DNA of 64,000 nt from Chionis minor. Lineage: Eukaryota; Chordata; Aves; Charadriiformes; Chionididae. Location of the stretch: the NCBI GenBank assembly GCA_013398295.1, contig VZSF01001145.1, forward strand, positions 434,470 through 498,469. Reading direction: 5' to 3'. The first letter of the stretch is position 1. The number at the start of each line of letters is the position of its first letter. Of the stretch, positions 1-13,100 are shown in pieces. Position numbers and translations under genes: made by a program. The notes under the pieces are model-generated. The model saw nothing but the letters and a program-made list of their open reading frames with translations, ran no database searches and had not been told where the DNA came from.

Positions 1-3000
1 CTTTCACAATTCTGTCCAAGAACAACTCTGGACAAGTGGCAATTTTGTTGGCTCCCAAAACAAATGGAATACTTGGCACCCTACCTAACGTGAGGATTAC
101 AGTATATTACATGGGATAATATGGGCCTAGGTCTCGCCAAAATTAAACCTAACCTAATTACTTGGAGTAAATTATAGCTTTCCATGTGGGGTAAAACACA
201 AATTGTAAAAATGGTTGCTCCACAATTAACTATATAATCCCAATGCTGTCATTACAAATTTCTAAAACATACTTCAAAACAATGACTATGTAGTACAGTC
301 ATTCCTGTGGGATGGAATTCAATTCCTTGTGTTTTTTGCTTTTTTGTTATTTTTTTAAATGCCTGTCTTGGCACATGACCAGCAGTGTATGAGAACACCA
401 ACCAGAGTAAGACCAGAAAGGACCAGAGACAGTAGCTACCTAAGAAGACACATGAAACCCAAGAACATTTGAGGTTGAACTCAACAGCCTTTGGGTGCTC
501 GGTCGCAGAGTCACTGCATTTTTTGGAGAGGGAGGGTACCGCTCTCGCCAACACTCAGAGCCCTCTACAGTCAGAGACACAACGTACCCCATGTTAGTGC
601 ACTTCACACCCTGAACCTCTTTTAAAGGCTTCACTGAGATGAAGAAAGAGTGGCAGGGAACCTTCATGAGTAATACTGTTTTGCAGACAGGGAACAAAAG
701 CACAGAGACCATACAAACGCATTCAGAAGACAGACTATGGCTGCAATTTGAATTCAGTGCTTGTCGGTGAACCAGAGCTAGCTAACACCTAACCAGAGTT
801 ACCCAACACCTATGACCTTGCCTAGATGATCCATAACAACTTTTTGTAAGAAATATTTCACTTTCTTTGATATTCAGAAGCTAAAGCAGGTGCAGTTCAT
901 TAGCTTTCTATGCAAGTTACCCCATAAGGACAGCTCTTGGAGAGCACTGGAAGCCACCGTGTGCACCAAGGGTGCAAACGGGAACATTTAAGTCCTCCAT
1001 TCAAAACGCAGAGAATGTATCTCAGTATTACCTGCGAGGAGAATATTTTTTTTTTTAACTATTAAACAGTGCTTTATCCAAAACCTCTAAATACTTACTC
1101 TAACGAGCACTGTAGTTACATACCTTATTTTTTTTTGCTGTGATAATGTATACTATTATTAACATACTCATATGAATATTGCATACTGAATGTATCCCAC
1201 ACACTGTTGGCTATTTTAAACAACAGATGTGAGAGGGATATAAATGCCAATTTTAAAACTGTGCAGTTGATTAAAATCCTGTGAGCCATTCATAGATTGC
1301 CAGATATTCTATTTACATGTATTCCTCCTATGTAAAATACTTCAGGGAATACTCTAGACCCTGGCATATGGTTTAGAATGATGATAACTGATGTTGGAGA
1401 TGCCACACAGACAACAGGACATATTATCCGCTTACATCTGTGTGTAAAATGCCTTGAGATCTTCCGATGGAAGGAGTTATGAATGTGTAAGGCTGAGATG
1501 CTACATTTACATCCCTCTAAATCATGCTCAGAGATAACAAGCAGTTAGAGCCCCATCAATGCAAAAACAAGCACTTTTATGAACGCATTTCATTGCATCC
1601 ATGTGCTGCTATCCTCTAGGGTAATTATGACTTGTGGGTGAACCTTGAAAAATTGCAGAGGATCAGCTTAAAAGGAGAACTCCAATACCAAAACGCATCC
1701 AAACCTTGAAAAAGGAAACCTTGTGAGAATAGCCTGTGCACAGCCAGACTGCAGCACACTCATGGCTCACTCTTCTTCTAACACCGGGGAAACCCCTATC
1801 CGTGCCACAAATCTGACTGACTTCAACTTCTGCATCTGTAGCCTCACAAATCCCACGGGCACAAAACCCCCACGCTCTATAACAGAGACCCTGCCTAACA
1901 GATTACATGCAAATGTTACAAATATATCATAGGTTATAGCAGAGGAATGTTCACAGTGCTGCAGATGTGTTTGGGGAAAAAAGATTCAGCAAGACCCCTT
2001 GGTAAAGTCCCCAGTAATATGTCCTGAATGAGGAACTCCATCATGTGAAAACATTCCTAATAATTCCTTCTGTTTTCATTAATAATATCAGATTTCCTGC
2101 TTCTGGGTATCTTTTTGTTTTAACAAGCACAGATTTTTGTCTCGTCTTCTGAAAGACTGTGCCACTGTAGTCTATTATTACTATTTATGCTGAAATCGTT
2201 TAAATGGACCAGGCACCCATATCCAAAATCAGCAATTTGCAAGCCATAATCTCATACCAGCCAGATTAATGTGACACCTGAGATGTGTTTTCTTTCAAGA
2301 CATAGTAGTCTGAATGGCTGAAAGTGTCAGAAACGCATGAAAAAAAAGACTTTCTGCTTCAGAAACGTATATACAGTTGATTCTGCAGTGCTCGTAAGTG
2401 ACCTCTGGTAATCTTTTTCTTGACAAACAGCCAACTAAAATTGAATCAACTTGTAATAGGCCAATGGTTTGAAATCACTAAAAAAAAATAAATAAGAGAG
2501 TTGTTGTTTTCTTACTATTTGAAATACCTCATTCTGGCCCAGAAATAATTAGGGGCGGATAAGTTATCTGGTCTACGATTTTCTCTGGCATATTATTTTA
2601 CTCATGTCTTTCTTCTTCCTCTGCAGGGGGTGCTTGTGGTCATATTGTTGTTTTATTTATGGCTCACAGCCTTTTCAGTGGCAGCACGCACACCAAAGCA
2701 CAGGCACCAAGCAGGAATGCAAATTCCTTGTGAGGTAACCAAGAAGAGAAAAATGTCCCAGGCCATGCCAAATCTTTACAAGAATGGCAGTTAAACAGAA
2801 AACTATACCCCTTAGGAAAACCAACGAAAAACCAACAAAAAAAAAAACAACAAAAAAACCCCCAACAACTACAACAACAAAAAAATCCCCCAAAATTGGG
2901 AAACAACAAAGCTTAATTAGAGTGTCATGATTTGTATAATTATGAGCTTTAAATATAAGACCTGGTTCCCTATTGAAGGCTAATTGGTTCTTTTGAAATT

Positions 3001-5860
3001 CCCTTATAAAACAGCACTCATATTATCCAGCTGATGCATTCCCCTATTTATTTTGCTCGATGGTGACTTGCTTCCCCTTTGAATAGGTCACTCCCAGGAC
3101 CGCTCTCTGGCTCAGCTTTCAAGCTGATTTCTCTGACAAGCTGGCAGCAATAAAATAATTCATTCCAGAGGCTGAGAGAATCACCCGCAGCATATACTGC
3201 AAGTATCGTCTGGCAGCAGTACAGAGGCCTACGCAATGGGAAGCCTGGGGTAAACCCTGCACTGGGACACGTGAATGCTGCGGGGAGGAGGAAAGGCTTC
3301 AGTAATTCAACCAGGAATAAAGGCAGCATCATGGCAGTGGGATGGGAGGAACGCTGGAGAGGGGTTGCCCCCAAGGTGGCTCACTGAGAGGAGGAAGAAG
3401 CAACCAAGGAGAGGAATATTCTGAATAAAACTGGAATTTCCAAGAGAAGAAACAAGCCTCTAGGATGAACTCTGTGATGTGGTGCAGGTTTTCAACCTGT
3501 GGTCTGCGTATCAACGATGGCTTCTGAAGGCCTGGGGAAGATAACTGAGGAGGACAAGCCTAACAGCAGTAGCCACGCTTTTGCAATGCTTTTGATACAG
3601 TTGTGCCTGTACTTCTGCTGGAAATGCTGGGGATCCACAAGCTGAAAAAAAAATCCTTGTGTGCTAAACGATATGATACATGAAGTCTTATAACTATGAA
3701 ACTCTGAAAAAGATGAAACAGCACATCCATTCCCATTCACAAAAAAAAAGGCAAACTCCTCAGAACCTAGCAAGAGCATGGGTTTTTGGATCATATCTGT
3801 GGCTGGGGTTTCTATAAGAAAAAAACCTCAAGGCTCAAGATACTACATCTCCCTGCTGAAGTCACTGGATCTCTGAGTGCTCAAGGCAATCAGGACTTTC
3901 CTGTATCAGCATGATGTATAATGAACTGGCCCAATACCTCACTGAACCACCACCAGCTCGTTGTGAGGAAACTTGATCACATATCCCCGTGTGCTTCCAA
4001 ACCAACCACATCTGGGTAGAGATTAGTCACTGTTTTTACAGCAACCTCCTAGACCAAGATCTGCTGACTGATGCATTTCCAAGGGCTAGAGACCCCACTA
4101 CCTATATGGTCTGAACCCTGTATTAGCAGCAGCTCCAGCTGACTCCCACTTGCACCCTTGGAGTCCCACACAGGTGTAGGCAAGTCAAAGTGATTTGGCA
4201 AGTCCCCTTTGAGATAACGCAGTGGGAAAGCTGGGTTTAACTGTGCTGTCTGCTCTTTGAGCACTCAAAAATTATACTGTTGGAAAACTGTTATCAGCCT
4301 CCACATAATTCTTCCTTAATCTGACTTCTGGCTGGTGTAACCATAATGTGTCAGCATTTCAAACTGCAAGAAGCCTCTTCCGCAAGACCTTCTCATAAAA
4401 GAGAGCTGACCCTCCCGCACAACCCAGTTTGTTCAGCTGAGTGGGCACATTTCCATTGCCTCTGTTCAAACTTTCCCACGTTGCCCTGGCCCAGACTACA
4501 GAAAGTTCATTGATCCTTAAGGATGGCCTGGACAAGGTCAACTGTCCAACCTGCAGCTAGGATGGCTCTGCAGAGAAGCTGTCTAGAAAGTGGTGCATCA
4601 TGTTGCTCCTTCACAAGCAAGAGCCAATGCAAGCACACTGCTAGTACACCAGAGGTGCAAAAGAGACTTCACAACACGACATTCAATCACAGAGCCCCAT
4701 ACTGAAATCCTTCCATTGAACTGCCAGGCTGAAGTTGGCAGAATATATGATTATGTTTTAAATGAAGCAGAAAATTGCTCCTATTTTATTTCTAAGCTAG
4801 ATGTTACTCAAGTGACCAGATATTCCAAATGAAAACTGCATTGGAGACTTTCCAGAAACTGAGGTGTGGCATTAATTCAGTATAACGCAGAGCAGAAGGC
4901 AGCTATCTCCTTTCTATAGCATGAGCGGTTAGGTGGCACCCAGCAGTCTTAAGAAGATTAAATATCACCTTAATTTCAGAAGACTTCTGGTCTGGCTATA
5001 AAAATTCTGCACTGCAATAATAATACAACTGATTGTAAAATGTCAATGTTTGGCTTGGGTTAATACCACTGCTACTTTATTCCACATGGAAAGTAGTGCA
5101 GTGGGGTTTAAGTGTTATCTCCTCCAGACAAGAAGGGTTAATTACCCATTATTCATTACAGTAATTGTGTTTTTGCCTGCTCAATGGAAAAAATATGTTG
5201 TGTTCTCCTTTATAAACAGTGGGTTAATCTTATCAAAAGAAAAAAAAATCACCTCTGAAAGCAGATTTTTTTTCCATTAGCCTTTTTAAAAAGGAAAAGC
5301 ATAGAAAAAGTGAAAAAGCACTTTTAATCACTGATTAAAAAAAGAAAAAAAGTTTAAAAGCTAATTTAGAGACAGTAAAGCCAGGGAACACATACCCATC
5401 TCCATAGGTAAACACACCATTGTGCAGCAGACATCCCTCAGAAGACTTTCAGGAAGCTGATCTCAAACTACCTCTTCCCCTTCTTCGCCTTCAAGGGGCA
5501 AAAGCGGAGTAGATGGCATGGCACTAGCCAGGCTCCAGGCTCTCCTCTACCACTGGGGAGGTGACCTTCCCTGCTGATGGCCCAGGACCCCATCTGTGAA
5601 ACTGGGAGCAATAGGTTCCCACCAACTGGAAGTAATATGAGGATAAATACAGCCAAATTGTGAGCCTCTCTGGTATGAGCACAGACACAGAAAGACAGGC
5701 ATGTTGTTTTAGTCAGTGTGTGTAACTCACTTAAATTTACCATGCAGTTTCAACTTGCAATCCCATATTTCCTGTCCTAATCTCATATACAATGTGGGTT
5801 TTGTACTGTTAAACAGTTTCTCTGTGGCTGCTCCATAGCGATGGGCAAATTGATTCCTAT
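1..5860. other. Non-coding stretch with no recognised gene
   Basis: AT-leaning, CpG-poor sequence. Reading frames of 60-108 codons overlap on both strands with no domain, no consistent splice signals and no similarity I recognise. Its only evident structure is the A/C-rich tract near 2.8 kb and an A-rich patch around 5240-5350. Confidence 0.6.
2817..2895. repeat. A/C-rich low-complexity tract
   Basis: Nearly all bases are A or C, built from interrupted AAC and AAAAC units with runs of up to 11 A and of 5 C. The opposite strand reads as Phe/Cys/Gly/Val-rich frames, which explains the odd-looking short reading frames there. It may be a decayed simple repeat or the remains of an A-rich retroposon tail; no element body is visible beside it. 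Confidence 0.8.
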
Positions 5861-5864
5861 ATGA

Positions 5865-5931
5865 AAGGCCAGACTCTGCTTTCAGATATGTACACTCCTT
5901 CCAGGGGTCTGAAATGGGAGTAGCTGGTGTG
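5865..5931. mobile_element. Possible relic of a palindromic MITE-like element
   Basis: The segment starts with ggccagactctgctttcag and ends with gggagtagctggtgt. This resembles the ends of short palindromic non-autonomous elements common in reptile and bird genomes, whose arms read like ggccagattctgctctcag. It is strongly decayed and the second arm is not clear. Confidence 0.35.
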
Positions 5932-5956
5932 TTCAAGAACAACAACTGGTGGAAGC

Positions 5957-5980
5957 ATAAGGCATAGGTATAAGGCATAG
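5957..5980. repeat. Short direct duplication, 13-bp period
   Basis: The 11-mer ataaggcatag occurs at 5957-5967 and again at 5970-5980, separated by gt. It looks like a small replication-slippage duplication. Confidence 0.85.
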
Positions 5981-8900
5981 AGAAGCTGACTGCTTTTGAA
6001 CGGGTGCCTAATGCCTCTGAGTAAAAATGAGCAAGTTATTCACCCCGCTTACTGCCTCAAAGTTTCACCCATGGTAATATTAATTCCACCTTTTCTGCTG
6101 TTACTAAGATTATATATTCTTTGGGCAAGGGTGCTCTACTGTCCACATGCAGTGGTGCAACAGGACCCTGCTACAAGGAGTTAGTAATAACTAAGAGCAA
6201 CGTTGGTACTCCTTTAGAGAAAACACTAAATACAAACTCCTATTAACAACCTATACAGCATGATGGCAAACTTATACAACTATCACAGGCCTGATCAAAG
6301 CTCACGAAAGCCAATTAAAATGTTTCATTGGCTTCAAAGTGGAATAGATGAAGAACATTAATGGTTAAGGATGGATGTGAACAACACTGAAAGACCCAAT
6401 AACCTGAAACTATTCTCCAATGGCATCACCCCGAAGGGTTGAAGTGTTCTCCGTCACATATTAAGGGATTATATCAACAAGACTGAAGAAATGCTGCAGG
6501 GGGAAAAAAAAAAAAAAGTAATGCAAAGCACAAGCTGTAGAGGATCCCAGTAAAAGGAACAATACAAATTACTTAGGAAAAAAGCCTGGATAAAATTACC
6601 ACCTTCACCCTTCAAAGTTTCTGCCTGAAACTAAATCTAAATCACACCTTAGCTCCACAGCGGTGTTACTGGATGGGAAGGTGAAATACCTACTTAGCAG
6701 CAGCCATGCAAAGAGCAGCAATGAAAGATGCAAACCCATCTGTTTAGTAACATGTTGCCTTAGGACAACATATGTTATGCAGGTTATTTGCGTGCATTCT
6801 TTGATACACCTTGGGTTTTTTTGAGCTTAACAAGTAGTAGGCCTTACAATAAATCCTGATCTGTATGCACAGTGAATGGCCCCATTGGCAAATTGTGCCA
6901 GAAGGATCTTACTCTTAGGGAACACGGTTGTTACAACTGCTGCTTTAAAAGGAAACTATTTTTTCAAAACATGTTATTGCTTGTCTGCACACATAAAAGT
7001 AGATAAGTAGACATTGGTTCATGTTTCTGTCATCCAAGTGAAGGACAAGCTTTGAGCATCATCCACCAAATCAGACAGGACACAAATGAGTTCCCATGTG
7101 CTACTGGGAAAGGGATTTCCCCATGTAAGAGAAACACCACCTGGCCCTTAGTGCTTCTTTGTGCTTGTGATTTCTGAAAACAAGTCACTCATCTTTGCCA
7201 AGGCCACAAAGCATATTTCTCAGGTGTCTATCCAACCTTCTCGTCTACCAGAGCTAGGAAATGACAAACGCTTTGCCTTCAGCAACAAATATTCCCATGG
7301 GAATGGTGGACAGTGTGAAGCCACTCCAGGATGTGCAATTCACCTGATAAAAGGGTCACGATCCCGCAACAGAGACAAGGAGGCAAGGTTCCAGTGGGAA
7401 GAGAGGAAGTGCTGTTTGATTGGAACTGAGCAGGCATCAACTAGTCTCAGAAAGGTGAGAGTTTAACTGTCTAGAGAGCCTTACTCCATGCAAGGAGTGG
7501 GATTGGACAACTAATGTAACACCTCCCACCTTTGCCATTTCCCTAAGGTGAAAGATAAGTTGAAGGGTTGCCTTTTTCAGCAAAATCACTGCATTTCACT
7601 GCAGGTCTCGTCTGTTGGATTTTTCAATCGTACATCCTCAAGATTTAAGAGCAGAAACTGGTTATTAAAATGGTAGCAGCTATGAGTGAACGCAGTTGAC
7701 AAGCATAGCCTGGGAGGGAGGGGAGAGCTGGCTTTTATGTCATACAGTACTGCTTCTGAGCAAGGAAAACATAAGTGGCAATAAATTACAGTTAAAAGAA
7801 ACAAGCTGATCAAATCCATAGCACTGAAAAAATTGTCATTAAGAAGAAACTGATTCAACCAGATGCAGTTTAGTGCATAATGACACATTTGAGCTTCTCT
7901 CTGTGAAAAGTAAAGGAGATGTTCTTGCAAAATGAGCTAAACGTCTCTTAACTTACAGAACATAAAAGCAGAGACACCTGTAGTGCAAAGTCACAGGTAA
8001 GAACATTTTCCCTAGCAAAACCAGGCTCACAAATAGCAGGACAGAAAAGAGGTGGGTCTTCTTCTCATGTCTCAACTGTTGCATACTCAGCGTGAGAAGC
8101 AGATAGCTGCCTCTTTCTCTCCAGTCTAGCCATGCAGGACAGCCCAGAGCCAAGTGAATGCTTAGTGAGAAGCGGAGCATCAGTGAAAAATTAGCTACGT
8201 ATCAAGACTTGACTTAAATCTGCTGGGATAATGTATCAGGTCTAAAGACTCTGATTCACAGTTCAAGTAAGGTAAGATTAGACAAATTCTACAGAAGCCA
8301 AAAAATAGCAGAAGAAAGCAAAAGAAACCAAAAGCCACCGCAGTAGACCTGGAGAAAAGGCGGTTGTATCGGCTGACTGCAGAAGCAGTCCCTTTCTCTG
8401 AAAATTGTTTGCAAAAAACTTTCTAATATTGCAGAAAGGATTGTTCCCTAATACTGCAGAACGTATTGGCAACGTGAAGAAGCTCAAGACAAGCATTCCT
8501 CCAAAAGAACCCCTGCCCCTCTGATTTATAATTTCTTATCTTTCAAGAAGTTCTGCCCAGATCCAGATAATGCTGGAGTCGAGGAAAATTCAAATCTACC
8601 TAAAAATGGGGCAGGTCAGCCCCAACTGCCTGCCTGTATCAGACTTACAGCACAAACAGTAATTACCCACAACTGTTAAGGCACCTATTGCAATTTTTGT
8701 CTCCAGAGCTATGGCCATGGTGGGCTCCATCTGCAAAATGTCTATTAGCACACCATGCAGAGTGCTCCGGGAGAAAAGCGGAAGGATTATGCTACAAACA
8801 GTTCAGTAGCCTTCAAAAGCCTTCAATATGTTAACAGCCTTTAAAGTGACATTTCAGAGCACCAGGGGCACCTGGTCTAGCTGCTTGAGGCTCCACTTCC

Positions 8901-9608
8901 ATCTAAACCCCTCAGTGCTCATGTCCCAACCCCTCAGGCCAAGGTGAGGAGGGCTTGTGCCTGCCTACTCAGTGCTAAAATTTATTGGTTAGGCAAGAGG
9001 AGAGGACACAGCATTCTCCTTCAGTTTCTTGTGCACATTCTCCTCTACAGCTGCTGAACGTAACTTTAGCAAACATCAAGGAGAACAGGAGGCTTTACTG
9101 AATTAAAATATTTAACATACTGGCTAGTCATCGTTCCCTTTGAAACCAATACCCATCTGGGATTTGACTTCATGAAGACTGCTACAGTCTTTCCATACCA
9201 TGTCCCAAAAAAGTTCAGAAGGGAAGCACATTGTTGTATACTTTATGTAGGCCCACAGAAAGATTGGGTTTGGAGTGCACATGCACACAAAAGCTTTTTA
9301 TCTCCGGGGACCTAACCTTTGATAACTGTCATTGCAAGCATTTTATTTTGCTCACTTAACTAGAGCTATCAGTAACGGCCTTTCGCTCTAAAGACAACCG
9401 TGGTCTGCTTTTCCAAGCAAAGGAAAACAAATTAAAGACTTAAAACACCTATCAGTTGTTCACTTCAGCAATTTGATCACTATCTTTTTTTTTTAATTTC
9501 CAGAAGACCCTTCAGGCCAGATAATAGTCACTCACTGCCTGCAACGCTGCACTTCAGTCCACAGCATGTGTATGTTTTGAGAGCTTCAGTGAAATATGAA
9601 CGAGGGGC
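5981..9608. other. Non-coding stretch with no recognised gene
   Basis: No domain-bearing frame, no RNA gene and no readable transposable element were seen. It contains a short A tract (about 6505-6518) and one degenerate 25-bp tandem pair listed separately. Confidence 0.6.
8423..8468. repeat. Degenerate tandem pair, 25-bp period
   Basis: Segments 8423-8443 and 8448-8468 both begin ctaatattgcagaa or ctaatactgcagaa and agree at 18 of 21 positions. The period is 25 bp. The mismatches suggest an older duplication than the pairs near 10.1 and 47.8 kb. Confidence 0.75.
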
Positions 9609-9712
9609 ACAGATTAGAATCTGGCCTGGAATTACGGTTTGAACTCTGCAAAAACGGATACAGCAGGTCAAATTCTACTCTCAGTTACACCAGAGTAGCA
9701 TTCCAATGAAGA
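9609..9712. mobile_element. Relic of a palindromic MITE-like element
   Basis: The stretch includes gattagaatctggcctgg near its left end and caaattctactctcagttac at about 9669. These match the flavour of a palindromic family widespread in sauropsids, with arms such as aaattctgctctcagttaca and agaatctggcc. The arms are diverged, so I cannot state the exact family or boundaries. Confidence 0.5.
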
Positions 9713-10134
9713 ACAGAAAATCCATGTTTTTACCCCTCATTTTTTAGCTTATTTATACAACCCAGAACGATGGGGGGGCAGTTTAGAAGGATTAAAATAA
9801 TTTGTAAGAAATCCATGGCAAGCTGCATGTATACGGTTCACTGGCGCATCAGCTGAATGCTTGATGGAAGAATAAAAAAGTGAGTGGCTCCATGTCATTT
9901 GGGAGAAGGCAGATAGGTCTTACTGCCTTGCAAGTCTTATGTGCCGCTCTGGCAATTAATTCCTGGAGTCTGGCTGAGTTTAGAGGAAGCTCTCCAGGCA
10001 GCAGAAATTTAGCTGCAGCAGCACAGAATTCAGCAGGGTCGATTTTACTCAAATACTTGGGATTCCTCGGTTATTCTGATTTACTCTAACAGTATAATAC
10101 ACACAGATTTTCACACCACCATGGCTAGATGAAT

Positions 10135-10186
10135 GCTGCTGCCCATGATATCTAGCCTAAGCTGCTGCCCATGATATCTAGCCTAA
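10135..10186. repeat. Perfect tandem duplication of a 26-bp unit
   Basis: Two identical adjacent copies at 10135-10160 and 10161-10186, each starting gctgctgcccatgatatc and ending agcctaa. The lack of mismatches suggests a recent duplication and a likely length polymorphism. Confidence 0.97.
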
Positions 10187-13100
10187 TTGCATCTGCCATC
10201 ACTCCATTACACTGAAGACAGAGGCAGAGGCATACCCGAAAAACAGCAAGAACTTGACATTTACCTTTAGATGGGAAGAACTGGCATAAACATGACAGCA
10301 AAGAGTAACACCAAAAAAGACCCTGTGCAATACAGTCTGGGGAGCGTTAGTGAGGGTGCAATGCGAGGCTTTTCTCATGTGCGTGCAATAAAAGCAGCGT
10401 TTGGAGTCCCAAAGACATGGACACATGAGTGGGTGCAAGTGTGAGCTGCACCCATGTGCATCCACGAGCACGGGAGAAAGGGAATGGGGCACGTGCATCT
10501 CTGGTGGTGTTGCACCAGAGTTATTCAAGAGAGCATTTATTGGCCTTGCTTCTCCACTTGCTTACAGCGGAGACACATCAGGGATAAATTTCATCCTGCG
10601 ATTCTAAGCAGCTGGCCAAAACAATAAAACTGCAATCAGTAAATGTGCTCAGATTTTTTTCTTTTTTTCCCCCCCCAAAAAGGTAATAACTTCCTCTTAC
10701 ATACACACATGCACATTGTTCAGAAATATTAGCCATTTCTCCCCTGCTGCAGCTCTGGTAAGTCAGGTAATTGAAGCTTCAAAGGAGAATCACGATTTAA
10801 TGGAGCTGTGCTTGCCAAAGAAGACAAAACACTTTCATTAGATTTCTTCCAGCTTATTTACATGACTTATCTTTTTATAAATTCAACTTCCTTCCAAAGT
10901 TGATAGTGAGGTGCCTTGAAAAAAAGAAAGAAATGGAACAGTTTATTTTGTTGCAAGACAAGTGATTATTTTTGTGATAGAGTGTGTCTGGTGTAAAGTT
11001 CAAAAACAATGGAAGTAATAGTCTTTAGACAAAACACATAACTGTTCCTGATAACAGCCTCCCAGGAAAAAACAGCATTTTTCAGAATTCCGCATAATAG
11101 CATTGACAAATACCTTCCAGAAGCAGCTGTCATGGTTAATTTCTGCTGTAAGACCTAAAACCAGGGATGGCTTTTCAATTAGATGTTATTCATAACTTTT
11201 TTGCATTTTATTTCTTTTGCCCGAGTAGAGAACGGACATTTCCGAGACAGGAAAAGAACCATTAACATACTAGATTAAAATGTTTCCATGCATTTCAGCC
11301 CTTGTCATTCTGAGTTGGACACAAATATATCCAATTTCTCCACTGTGAAGTCCTCATAAAATCACAGGCATGCTGGTATTTTCCTAAACTGGCTCTAAAG
11401 TGTGGCAATGAGCCTTGTGAATATCAAGATTTTAGTGAAAGAAAATCAGAAACAGAGCAATAGGATAATTTGAAATAATGATGGAAGTCACTTTCCAGGC
11501 AATAAGCGATCAAAAAATAAGCAAGGTGATTTGCCCTGATTTGTCATTCAGCAGCTGGGACGCATGGAGAAGATTTACCCAAAACAGCAGAAGGGGAACA
11601 ACGATCAGGAAAAGGAGGGAACAAAGCATCTCCCTCTGCAGGGAGTCAGCTTCAACACTTAAACTAACTGCTTCTTCATGGTTTGCATAAAACCCTAGCA
11701 AATACACACTCACCCAGGGCATCTAACAAATTAATCCGAGGGTCTACCCACATTAATTTATCCCAAATAACTAGCACAGTTAAATCATGCCTTAGCTGAA
11801 TCTAAATTCACTTGAGAAGCACTCAGTGCTGGCCCCAAGACTCCTGTTTCCAAACTTTTTCAATATATACATCAGCAAACGAATGGCGTGTATGTTTGAG
11901 TTTCACTCAAAAAAAGTAATTCCATGTCATGAAATAAAACAACATTAAAGCAAAACTATGTGCACAATAATTAAACAAAAATAAAAAGCTCTAGCATACT
12001 TGAGCAGACAACCTAAAAATAGTTTCCAAAGAGATTCTCAACATTTCTAAAATTAAAAGCTGTCATAATAAGAGCATGGTGCAATAGAAAATCTTCCTGT
12101 AAAAATTTCGGAACCTTATATGTGTGAACTAAAAGAAACTAAAACAAGAATTTTTACAAGTCACTTGACTCAGTATTATGGTACATTAACCTTGATTTTT
12201 ATTACTGCTCCACATTTTTGCTTTTGGACCAGACTGAAACCCAGAAATACAAATGAATACACATATGGGGGCAGGGAGGAGAGAAATGGGAGGATTTTGG
12301 GGTTGTACTCACAGAAAAAATGTAGTATAAGTTCTGTGCTAAAACCCGAGTGGGTTGTCATTTTATCTAACTGATTAGCTCCATCCATAATTAAAACCCA
12401 ACTTTTCTCCCTACAGGCTATGAATCAAAACATGTGTCTGAGAACTGTGCAGGAGGGACAGCCTGGGATGGGACGTGGGCTCAAGTTCAGGGCACAGCTC
12501 AGCCTCACTCCGTCAAGACTAGACTCTAGGAGGAAAATAACTTGCCAAAACATCCATTTCACTGATCACCTCTTATTCAGTGGAATATCACATGTTTGCA
12601 AATAAAGTTGCTAAAAATAAAAGGGGTAGCTGCTCTGCTTTTGCACTGATGGGAAAGGCAGATGTTGCCTGTAGCTCTACCCACCACAATTTTATTCTCA
12701 CTTTACCCACCACCCCCTGTTTTATGGCTCACCCTGCGGTAAGATGCTGAAAGTCAGAGCTGCTGACTGCCAGTACGAACCTCGTGCTGGTGTTTATAGT
12801 GCCTCATACCAGCAGCCTTTGCTGGAAAACAGTTTGGAAATACTGAGACACATTCTCCAGTCATTCCAGTGGGAACCCATGCGAGCTCTGAATTAACCTT
12901 GGCCAGAAAGGACGTGAAAAGGGAAATAAAGAAAATGAGTGAAGATAGCATTCCTGATAATACATTCAGTTTATGTGCCTAAATCCTGCCCTCAGATAGA
13001 AATGGGCGACTCGGCTGCTAAACAAATCCTTGAGCAAGGAATTTGGCACCCACATTTCTAACCACAGGTCACTGCAAAGCAAATCATCTTTGCTGCCCTT

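Noticed and set aside
2664..2909. Phe/Cys/Val-rich minus-strand frames resembling a membrane protein
   Set aside because: They are the translation of the A/C-rich low-complexity tract on the other strand.
4160..4185. Minus-strand TACACCTGT that could encode the YTC motif of an Ig domain (candidate FGFRL1 Ig2 exon)
   Set aside because: An in-frame stop lies three codons upstream and the surrounding residues do not match FGFRL1 Ig2.
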